A stretch of DNA of 5,580 bases from DASZHJ01 sp035604335 (GTDB lineage Bacteria > Pseudomonadota > Alphaproteobacteria > ATCC43930 > CGMCC-115725), in the NCBI GenBank assembly GCA_035604335.1, contig DATNIT010000014.1, forward strand, positions 1-5,580. Reading direction: 5' to 3'. Below are positions 1-5,356 of the stretch, piece after piece; the first letter of the stretch is position 1; each line of letters begins with the position of its first letter. The translations under genes and the position numbers were made by a program. The notes beneath the pieces were generated by a model. That model made no database searches, had not been told where the DNA came from, and worked only from the letters and a program-made list of their open reading frames with translations.

Positions 1-124
1 GACCAAGCTCCCGGCAGATCGCCTTGATCGGCTTCTTCTGCACAAAATACGCACGGCGGATCTTCGCGATCGTTTCCACTACCAGCATCCCAAAACAGGC
101 CCCCATGATCTCCATGGAAGCCAT
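1..124 (-). CDS. istA: IS21-family transposase IstA, N-terminal fragment
   Basis: The minus-strand frame from the ATG at 124 reads MASMEIMGACFGMLVVETIA, then IRRAYFVQKKPIKAICREL, and stays open to the window edge. The stretch starting MLVVETIAKIRR, followed by the K-x-I-K-x-I-x-R-E-L helix-turn-helix segment, is typical of the DNA-binding N-terminus of IstA, the DDE transposase that works with the IstB ATPase. Several in-frame ATGs are possible (124, 115, 106, 88). The one at 88 gives the usual family start MLVVE. About 41 codons are visible, so no catalytic DDE residue can be checked. Family assignment is firm from the motif; the start choice is not. The frame was translated by hand because it runs off the left edge. 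Confidence 0.8.
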   Translation of the reverse strand, partial: MASMEIMGACFGMLVVETIAKIRRAYFVQKKPIKAICRELG

Positions 125-142
125 TGTGAACCCCTGGTCCCG

Positions 143-166
143 GGGGTCCCTTTTGGATGCCGATCA
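143..166 (-). repeat. IS21 internal terminal repeat (L2)
   Basis: Bases 143-164 match 177-198 at 18 of 22 positions without gaps. Both start with GGGGTCC and end in ATGCCGAT on the plus strand. Tandem copies of a roughly 20-base repeat inside the element end are a known trait of IS21 elements and are bound by the transposase. This is the inner copy, just upstream of istA. Confidence 0.75.
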
Positions 167-176
167 CCCCGAAAAC

Positions 177-203
177 GGGGTCCTTATTCCATGCCGATTA
201 ACA
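177..203 (-). repeat. IS21 outer terminal repeat (L1) and element tip
   Basis: This is the outer copy of the 22-base repeat (177-198), extended to the presumed tip at 203 (minus strand TGTTAATCGGCATGG). A small hairpin, ACCCCG-AAAA-CGGGGT at 166-181, sits between the two copies. The ATG now opening the neighbouring recombinase frame (191-193) lies inside this repeat. Confidence 0.75.
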
Positions 204-976
204 AGGCGGTCGCCAAGCACTGGGTAAACGCAGATACAGCGACGCTCGAGTCCATGAGCAAAGTCGTTGGCCGCCTTTCGGTCAAACGCCGGGGCATGAC
301 GACAAAGAACCGCGACCGGCTGCGACCTCTGGAGGATCCGGAGATCTGCTATGCGCTGGTCAGCTTGCCGCCTCAGCTGATGCGCAAGGCCGAGTCGGGG
401 AAGCTGCGGCCAAAGCGGTCGGCCTTGCTGGCCCAGACCGCAGTTGCCATCGAGATCCTCCTGATGGCGCCGATCCGCATCCGCAATCTCATCCACCTGG
501 ACCTCGACCGGCACTTGGTGCACCCGGCCCGGATTCGCGGAGCCCTGCACATCGTCATTCCCGGCGAGGAGGTGAAGAACGGCGCGGAACTCGACTATCC
601 CTTGCCCGAAGAGTCAGCAGCCCTCATCGGGCGGTACATCGAGCTTCATCGCCCGCTGCTCGCTTCCATGGAGAACCGGGCTCTCTTCCCAGGACCCGGC
701 GGCGGAGCGAAGTCCGAGCACACTTTGGCCGGGCAGATCACGAAGGCCGTTTTCCGGTTCGTCGGGATCAAGGTCAATCCGCACTTGTTTCGCCATATCG
801 CCGCCAAGCTGCATCTGGATCGGCACCCCGGTGAGTACGCGGTCGTTACCCGTGCCCTCGGCAATCGCTCGATCGATGTCACTGCTGCTCACTATACCGG
901 GCTCGAGACCACCGCCGCCGTCCGCCACTTCGATCAGACCATCCTCTCGTTGCGGCACCGGAACCCCGGATCATGA
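191..976 (+). CDS. Tyrosine recombinase/integrase, 5'-truncated by the IS21 insertion
   Basis: This is the C-terminal catalytic domain of a tyrosine site-specific recombinase, which cuts and rejoins DNA through a 3'-phosphotyrosine. Counting from the ATG at 191, the catalytic set is visible: R96 in the PIRIRNL box, K129 in the beta-hairpin (EEVKNG), H198-x-x-R201 in NPHLFRH, and Y235 as the likely nucleophile. The second histidine position (LGH in most members) reads LGN here, so N225 replaces it. The stretch after residue 4 (HWV...KNRDRLRPLEDP) resembles the middle of longer integrases of about 600 residues, so the N-terminal core-binding part is missing. The first residues, MPIN, come from the IS end, so this ATG is accidental. 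No good ribosome-binding site precedes it; only a weak GGGG lies 10 bases upstream. It is probably a gene remnant, though the catalytic fold could still be made. The stop overlaps the next gene as ATGA. Confidence 0.8.
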   Translation: MPINKAVAKHWVNADTATLESMSKVVGRLSVKRRGMTTKNRDRLRPLEDPEICYALVSLPPQLMRKAESGKLRPKRSALLAQTAVAIEILLMAPIRIRNLIHLDLDRHLVHPARIRGALHIVIPGEEVKNGAELDYPLPEESAALIGRYIELHRPLLASMENRALFPGPGGGAKSEHTLAGQITKAVFRFVGIKVNPHLFRHIAAKLHLDRHPGEYAVVTRALGNRSIDVTAAHYTGLETTAAVRHFDQTILSLRHRNPGS

Positions 977-2064
977 GCGGCGCCTTCCGTGGTCGCGGCC
1001 GGTCGCCGGAGCGGGCCTGCCGCAAACTTGCGGATTGGCCCGAGATGGACCGCCGCCTCTGGCTCGCCGCGCTCGAACCCGGTGACCTCCTCGACGCCGG
1101 CGGCAGTCGCAGCCGGTATCGGCCGATCTCCAATAGCAAGACCGAACGCGGTCACGGCCGCTGGCTGACGTTCCTTGACCGACGGGGAGAGCTCAACGGT
1201 GCGCCCGCGGATCGGATCTCGCCCGCGCGGGTCACGCAGTATGTCGCCGAGCTTCAGTCCCTGGGCAATGGCTCCTATACGATCCTTTCGCGCCTGCAAG
1301 AGCTCTACGATGCCGCCCTCGTGATGGACGCGCGTGACTGGTCATGGATCCGCCGCATCGCTAGCCGAGTCCGCGCCCGCCATGTGCCCGTCCGCGACAA
1401 GAGCCGGAAGCTCGTCGGCGCCGATGACGTTTTCGATCTCGGACTGCGTCTGGTCGCAGACGCAAGCGCGCTCCCGACCGATCGCCGCTGCGCCATTGTG
1501 TTTCGGGACGGACTCATCCTGGCCTTTCTGGCTCTCCGGCCGCTCCGCCTCAAGAACCTCGCCGGACTCACACTCGATCGGCATCTCCGGATGGTCGGCG
1601 CCACATGGCTCGTGCTCATTCCCGCAGACGAGACCAAGACCGGGGCTCCTCTCGAGTTCCCGTGGCCGGAGCCCCTCATCCCGGCGCTGCGGACATGGCT
1701 CAACCGATGGCGGCCAGTACTCTGTTTGCGTAGCGGGCGGTGGTCCCGCCCAGCTGAGACGGCCCTCTGGATATCAAGCGACGGCTCGCCCATGACGATG
1801 CGGGCAATCTACGACCGCGTCGTCGAGCGCACACGCGAGGCGTTCGGTGTGGCCATCAACCCGCATTTCTTCCGGGACATTGTGGCGACCACTGTTGCAC
1901 ACATCGACCCCGAGCACGTCCGCATCTCCGCACAGCTGCTGGGGCACCGAATCTTCGCCACCACGGAGCGCTATTATCTCCGGGCCAACATGGTCGCCGC
2001 GAACCGGCGCCGGCAAGCGGTCATACTGCGCCTGCGCCATTCATCACCGAAGCCAGTCGATTGA
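973..2064 (+). CDS. Tyrosine recombinase/site-specific integrase
   Basis: A full-length-looking tyrosine recombinase of 363 residues. The N-terminal half (about 20-140) is probably the helical core-binding domain. The catalytic domain follows with R192 (RPLRLKNL), K222 (ETKTGAP), H298-x-x-R301 (NPHFFRD), H325 (LLGHR) and a tyrosine pair Y334/Y335, one of which is the nucleophile. All expected catalytic residues are present, so it should be active. It differs from the truncated gene before it, but both share the NPH-x-FR box and similar spacing. The start is the ATG overlapping the upstream stop (ATGA); no clear Shine-Dalgarno is seen, which suggests translation by coupling. With the upstream recombinase cut by the IS, this coupling may be weakened. 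Tandem overlapping tyrosine recombinases recall recombinase-in-trio (RIT) elements, but only two tyrosine genes are present here. Substrate sites are unknown. Confidence 0.9.
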   Translation: MSGAFRGRGRSPERACRKLADWPEMDRRLWLAALEPGDLLDAGGSRSRYRPISNSKTERGHGRWLTFLDRRGELNGAPADRISPARVTQYVAELQSLGNGSYTILSRLQELYDAALVMDARDWSWIRRIASRVRARHVPVRDKSRKLVGADDVFDLGLRLVADASALPTDRRCAIVFRDGLILAFLALRPLRLKNLAGLTLDRHLRMVGATWLVLIPADETKTGAPLEFPWPEPLIPALRTWLNRWRPVLCLRSGRWSRPAETALWISSDGSPMTMRAIYDRVVERTREAFGVAINPHFFRDIVATTVAHIDPEHVRISAQLLGHRIFATTERYYLRANMVAANRRRQAVILRLRHSSPKPVD

Positions 2065-2069
2065 GGGGG
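2063..2069 (+). promoter_or_regulatory. Shine-Dalgarno of LSR1
   Basis: GAGGGGG lies 6 bases before the ATG at 2076 and overlaps the TGA stop of the upstream tyrosine recombinase. It decides the start: the frame also opens with a TTG at 2061, but that would put MRGST before the family-typical MRAAIYARYS and would leave this site inside the coding region. The overlap suggests translational coupling with the upstream gene. Confidence 0.7.
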
Positions 2070-2075
2070 TCCACC

Positions 2076-3788
2076 ATGCGCGCCGCCATCTACGCCCGCT
2101 ACTCGTCCGATCTCCAGCGCGACGCCTCGATCGAGGATCAGCTGCGCCTCTGCAAAGCGAGGATCGAGAGTGAAGGTTGGACGCTCGCCGTCACCTACAC
2201 CGACCGTGCGCAGAGCGGCGCCAGCCGGCTCAGGCCCGGCTATCAGAGCCTCCTCGAAGACGCGCGCAAGGGGCAGTTCGACGTCGTCGTTGCAGAGGCG
2301 CTCGATCGTCTTTCCCGCGACCAGGAAGATACCGCGGCACTCTACAAGCAGCTCTTCTTCGCGGGCGTGAAGCTCACCACCCTCGCCGAAGGCGAGATCA
2401 CCGAGCTGCATGTGGGCTTGAAGGGCACCATGAACGCGCTCTTCCTCAAGGACCTCGCCCTCAAGACCCGGCGGGGGATCGAGGGCCGAGTGCGCGCAGG
2501 CCGCTCCGGCGGAGGGCGCTGCTACGGCTACGATGTGGTCCGCGAGACCGACGGCCGCGGTGAGCCCATCCATGGCGGGCGCGCGATCAACGCAGCCAAA
2601 GCCGACATCGTCCGCCGGATCTTCGGGGAGTTTGTGGCCGGCCGCAGTCCGCGGGCCATCGCGAAGACGCTGAACGCGGAGCACGTGCCGGGCCCCACGG
2701 GCGAGACCTGGACCGCCTCCACCATCCACGGCAATCGCGAGCGCGGTACCGGCATCCTCAACAACGAGCTCTACGTGGGCCGTCTCGTCTGGAACCGGCT
2801 TCGTTACGTGAAGGACCCCGCGACGGGCAAGCGCATCTCCCGCCTCAATCCGCCAGCCCTCTGGATCGAGACCGAGGTGCCCGACCTTCGGATCCTCGAG
2901 GACGAGCTGTGGGCGGCAGCCAAGCAGCGCCAGAGCGAGATGGAGCTACCGGAACGCAGCCAGAAGATCCGCAATGCCCTCAACCTGCGGCACCGCGCGC
3001 ACTATCTGCTGTCAGGCCTTCTGGTGTGCGGCGTCTGCGGTGCGCGCTACACGCTCGTCGGCGAGCAGCGCTACGCCTGCGCCAATCACGTGAACCGCGG
3101 CACCTGCTCGAACCGCCGCACGGTGGCGCGCGCGGCCATCGAGCGGCGCGTGCTCTCGGGTCTCAAGGACAAGCTGTTGGCGCCCGATCTCGTCGCGACC
3201 TTCGTGCGCGAGTATCAGGAGGAGTGGAACCGGCAAGCCGCGGACGGGAGCCGCCGACGCACCCAGTTCCAGGCCGAGCTTGCTGACGCCGAGCGGCGCA
3301 TCGCCCAGGTGATGGCGGCGATCGAGCAAGGCATCGTCACTGCCACCACCAAGGGCCGTCTCCTCGAACTCGAGGCGAGGCGCGACGCGTGTCAGCGCAA
3401 CCTGCAACAGCAGTGCGACCAGGCGCCCGCGCCCGCGCTCCACCCGGGCCTCTCGGAGATCTACCGCCGCAAGGTCGCCGAGCTCGAGACCGCGCTCAAT
3501 GATCCCGAGATTCAGGCCGAGGCGGCCGGCGTGCTGCGCGGATTGATCGACGCTGTCGTTCTCCACCCCGGCCAGCGGCGTGGCGAAGTCCGGGCCGAGC
3601 TTCGCGGTGAGATCGCGGCACTGCTGCAGTTGGGCGAGGCACGCAAGCAAAAGACCCGCGTTGGCGAAACGCGGGTCTCGGTGGTTGCGGGGACCCGCAG
3701 CCGCGTTGGTTATAACTCGGGCTGCGGGGGGCTGCTGATGATGCCGGCCCGCGGCAAGATCGAGGATCGCTATCAATTCGCCGCGTAG
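2076..3788 (+). CDS. Large serine recombinase (LSR1), zinc-ribbon family
   Basis: A 570-residue large serine recombinase, which integrates, excises or inverts DNA through a phosphoserine link. Domains in order: resolvase catalytic domain (about 1-140) with YARYSSDLQ, nucleophile S10 and the EALDRLSRDQED arginine motif (74-85); recombinase DNA-binding domain (about 150-260) with RIFGEF...SPRAIAKTLN and NNELYVGRLVWN; zinc ribbon C318-x2-C321...C335...C344; coiled coil (about 395-447); and a C-terminal tail. No key residue is missing. The start is the ATG at 2076, chosen by its Shine-Dalgarno. It follows the tyrosine recombinase by 11 bases, so the two are likely co-transcribed. The expected body ends near VVAGTRS (about residue 541). 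The last 28 or so residues, through GLLMMPARGK to the stop at 3786, are antisense to conserved coding of the convergent LSR2, so the natural stop seems to have been lost. The protein is probably still functional. Attachment sites were not identified. Confidence 0.92.
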   Translation: MRAAIYARYSSDLQRDASIEDQLRLCKARIESEGWTLAVTYTDRAQSGASRLRPGYQSLLEDARKGQFDVVVAEALDRLSRDQEDTAALYKQLFFAGVKLTTLAEGEITELHVGLKGTMNALFLKDLALKTRRGIEGRVRAGRSGGGRCYGYDVVRETDGRGEPIHGGRAINAAKADIVRRIFGEFVAGRSPRAIAKTLNAEHVPGPTGETWTASTIHGNRERGTGILNNELYVGRLVWNRLRYVKDPATGKRISRLNPPALWIETEVPDLRILEDELWAAAKQRQSEMELPERSQKIRNALNLRHRAHYLLSGLLVCGVCGARYTLVGEQRYACANHVNRGTCSNRRTVARAAIERRVLSGLKDKLLAPDLVATFVREYQEEWNRQAADGSRRRTQFQAELADAERRIAQVMAAIEQGIVTATTKGRLLELEARRDACQRNLQQQCDQAPAPALHPGLSEIYRRKVAELETALNDPEIQAEAAGVLRGLIDAVVLHPGQRRGEVRAELRGEIAALLQLGEARKQKTRVGETRVSVVAGTRSRVGYNSGCGGLLMMPARGKIEDRYQFAA

Positions 3789-5327
3789 GGTGGCGTTCAC
3801 CACACCACGACATTCACCCGGCGTCATGACGACCTCTCCGATGAGCGAGCGGATCGCCCCCGCTGCTTCCTTGGCCGCCTCCGGGTCATTCAGCGCCTCG
3901 GCGAGCTGCGCTACCTTGCCGCGGTACACCTCGGCGACGTTCGGATTCACGTCCGGCAGATCGGCTGGAGCCTCGCGGAGCCGCCCCTCGATTTCCGCCT
4001 TCTGCCGCTCAAAGTCCGCCATCCGCGCTTTCATTGTGGGCTGATATAGGCCGTCCTCGATCGCCGCCATGATCCCGTTGATGGCGCGCTCCGCCTTGAT
4101 AAGCGCTTGCCGATCGGCGTCTGCCTGAGCCCGTCGCGCGTGATTCAGCCGGTTTGTTTCCTCGTGATAGGCGCGCACCGCCTCGGCAACCGCCTCGGGG
4201 GAAACGAGCTTGTCGGTGAGGCCCGAGAGCACGCGGGCTTCAATCGCGCCACGGCGGATGGTGCGGCCGTTGTCGCAGGTGCCGCGCCGGAAGTGGTTGG
4301 TACAGCCGTAGCGATCCCTAACCACGATCCCATATCGGCCACCGCAGCAGCCACATTTGAGGAGGCCCGAGAGCAGGAACGCCGGGCGCCGGGTGCCATT
4401 GAGCTTGGCCGCCCGTGCCGCACGCACGCCGAGGGTGGTCGACTCGAAGAGCTTCGCTAGCTCCCCTTGCCGCTTCTTGGCCGATCGCCACAGCGCATCA
4501 TCGACGATCCGTAGGTCCGGAACCTCGGTCCTTATCCATTCCGATTCGGGGTTCGGCCGGGAAACCCGCTTACCCGTATTCGGGTCCTTGAGGAAGCGCT
4601 GGCGGTTCCACACGAGGCGCCCGATATAAAGCTCGTTATTGAGGACGCCATTGCCGCGGGAGGCATGGCCCCGGATCATGCCCTGCGACCAGGTCCGTCC
4701 GCCCGGACCGGGAATACCCTCGCTGTTCAAATCCTTGGCAATTGACCGGGGGCTCGTGCCAGCGGCGAACTCGCGGAAGATGCGCCGCACGGTCTTTGCT
4801 TCCGCGGGCTCGATCGCGCGCTCGCCGCGGATCGGCTCGCCGGCTGCATCTATCTTGGTCACGACGCGGTAGCCGTAGCACAGACCGCCACCAGCCTTGC
4901 CCTTCTCTACCCTGCCTCTCAGGCCGCGCCGGGTCTTGTCAGCGAGATCCCTAAGGAAGAGCGCGTTCATCGTGCCCTTGAGGCCGACGTGCAGATGTGT
5001 GATCTCGCCCTCGGACAGAGTGAAGATTTTGACGCCGGCAAAAGTCAGGCGCTTGAAGAGCCCCGCCACGTCCTCCTGGTCTCGGCTGATGCGGTCGAGA
5101 GCCTCGGCGAGCACGAGATCGAAGTTGCCACGCAGTGCGTCGGCCAGGAGCGCTTGGATGCCCGGTCGAATGAGGCTCGCGCCGGAGACGGCGCGGTCGC
5201 TGTAGCTCGCCGTCACGTGCCAGCGCTGCCGTTCAGCATGGATACGGCACAGGCGAAGCTGATCCTCGATCGAGGCTTCGCGTTGATTGTCGGATGAGTA
5301 GCGGGCATAGAGCGCGACACGGGTCAT
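3012..5327 (-). CDS. Large serine recombinase (LSR2), frame running on through antisense of LSR1
   Basis: A second large serine recombinase, by eye about two thirds identical to LSR1 in the catalytic domain. From the ATG at 5327: YARYSSDNQ with nucleophile S11, EALDRISRDQED (75-86), recombinase domain (about 150-260, RRIFREF...IAKDLNSEGIPGP, NNELYIGRLVWN), zinc ribbon C325-x2-C328...C342...C351, and a coiled coil (about 395-450). It carries about 10 more residues than LSR1 before the ribbon (290-315). Recognisable family sequence ends near AAGPRNHR (residues 543-550, about base 3678). The frame has no stop there and continues to 3012, giving 771 residues against roughly 550 expected. The extra 220 or so residues are antisense of LSR1 and look like a readthrough artefact, not a domain. 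The start is supported by GAGAGGGC 7 bases upstream. A hairpin at 3652-3678 may end transcription inside the frame. Function is probable for the first 550 residues; the true protein end is unknown. Confidence 0.85.
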   Translation of the reverse strand: MTRVALYARYSSDNQREASIEDQLRLCRIHAERQRWHVTASYSDRAVSGASLIRPGIQALLADALRGNFDLVLAEALDRISRDQEDVAGLFKRLTFAGVKIFTLSEGEITHLHVGLKGTMNALFLRDLADKTRRGLRGRVEKGKAGGGLCYGYRVVTKIDAAGEPIRGERAIEPAEAKTVRRIFREFAAGTSPRSIAKDLNSEGIPGPGGRTWSQGMIRGHASRGNGVLNNELYIGRLVWNRQRFLKDPNTGKRVSRPNPESEWIRTEVPDLRIVDDALWRSAKKRQGELAKLFESTTLGVRAARAAKLNGTRRPAFLLSGLLKCGCCGGRYGIVVRDRYGCTNHFRRGTCDNGRTIRRGAIEARVLSGLTDKLVSPEAVAEAVRAYHEETNRLNHARRAQADADRQALIKAERAINGIMAAIEDGLYQPTMKARMADFERQKAEIEGRLREAPADLPDVNPNVAEVYRGKVAQLAEALNDPEAAKEAAGAIRSLIGEVVMTPGECRGVVNATLRGELIAILDLAAGRHHQQPPAARVITNAAAGPRNHRDPRFANAGLLLACLAQLQQCRDLTAKLGPDFATPLAGVENDSVDQSAQHAGRLGLNLGIIERGLELGDLAAVDLREARVERGRGRLVALLLQVALTRVAPRLEFEETALGGGSDDALLDRRHHLGDAPLGVSKLGLELGASAAPVRGLPVPLLLILAHEGRDEIGRQQLVLETREHAPLDGRARHRAAVRAGAAVHVIGAGVALLADERVARTADAAHQKA
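3652..3678 (-). terminator. Candidate intrinsic terminator for LSR2
   Basis: A perfect 11-bp stem (AGACCCGCGTT with AACGCGGGTCT) encloses a 5-base loop at 3663-3667. Read on the minus strand it is followed by TTTGCTTG, a short and interrupted T tract; with the stem's last T the run is four. On the plus strand no T run follows (CGGTGG), so any termination should act on minus-strand transcripts from LSR2. It lies inside the open frames of both recombinases, which is odd for a terminator. It could instead be a structured part of the recombinase tail. Confidence 0.45.
3683..3702. repeat. Palindrome at the LSR1/LSR2 tail-to-tail junction
   Basis: GGTTGCGGG and CCCGCAGCC are complementary (one G-T mismatch in nine) around a 2-base centre at 3692-3693. 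On the plus strand it encodes VAGTRS of LSR1, and on the minus strand AAGPRNH of LSR2. The centre is within about 2 bases of the symmetry axis of the two genes, estimated from their RGE codons at 3603 and 3786 (midpoint 3694.5). It looks like the joining point of the pair. Confidence 0.6.
3694..3728. repeat. 35-bp interrupted inverted repeat with a palindromic core
   Basis: A perfect 9-bp inverted repeat (CCCGCAGCC at 3694-3702, GGCTGCGGG at 3720-3728) flanks 17 bases that include the 8-base palindrome GTTATAAC (3709-3716), set about 1.5 bases off centre. The left arm is shared with the palindrome at 3683-3702, so the two structures compete. Its size and imperfect symmetry would fit a serine recombinase attachment site, but this is a guess; it may equally be a by-product of the gene junction. 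Confidence 0.4.
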
Positions 5328-5334
5328 GGTTTGA

Positions 5335-5342
5335 GCCCTCTC
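5335..5342 (-). promoter_or_regulatory. Shine-Dalgarno of LSR2
   Basis: Minus-strand GAGAGGGC lies 7 bases before the ATG at 5327 and supports that start, which gives the family N-terminus MTRVALYARYSS. Only 29 bases separate LSR2 from the upstream vapC stop. I see no convincing promoter in the gap, so LSR2 may be read from the toxin operon or from a promoter inside vapC. Confidence 0.6.
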
Positions 5343-5356
5343 GGCAAGGAGTGACG

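Larger units (their letters stand above)
1..203 (-). mobile_element. IS21-family insertion sequence, left end (partial)
   Basis: This is the left end of an IS21-like element that runs off the window's left edge. Three things support the call. The minus strand encodes the start of an IstA-like transposase. Two 22-base direct repeats lie between that start and the tip. The minus strand read from base 203 begins TGTTAATCGGCATGG, and IS21 elements typically have TG...CA tips with repeated binding sites inside the end. Plus-strand sequence beyond 203 switches at once to tyrosine-recombinase coding. The other end, istB and the target-site duplication lie outside the window, so the exact tip is inferred and could be off by a few bases. 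Confidence 0.8.

Noticed and set aside
110..140. The plus strand encodes SMEAIVNPWS in the IS end, resembling the vapC tail SLKAIVNPWT at the other end of the window.
   Set aside because: The match covers only about six identical residues and does not extend. The plus-strand stretch is antisense to istA and its leader, so I treat it as coincidence and not a vapC remnant.
164..558. Minus-strand open frames opposite the truncated integrase.
   Set aside because: They are antisense to a frame with clear catalytic motifs, show no recognisable domain, and fit chance open frames in GC-rich DNA.
1305..1793. 162-residue minus-strand and 153-residue plus-strand open frames inside the second tyrosine recombinase.
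   Set aside because: Low-complexity Arg/Ser/Pro-rich translations with no motif; shadows of the conserved integrase frame.
2061..2075. TTG start five codons upstream for LSR1.
   Set aside because: The Shine-Dalgarno at 2063-2069 would fall inside the coding region, and family members begin right at the MRAAIYARYS-type sequence.
1974..2729. 251-residue minus-strand open frame across the start of LSR1.
   Set aside because: It is antisense to the serine recombinase catalytic domain and its Shine-Dalgarno, with no recognisable family.
3683..3730. A tRNA gene or tRNA 3' end at the recombinase junction, since integrases often use tRNA genes as targets.
   Set aside because: The GGTTGCGGGG start is reminiscent of tRNA ends, but no acceptor, anticodon and T-arm set can be folded here.
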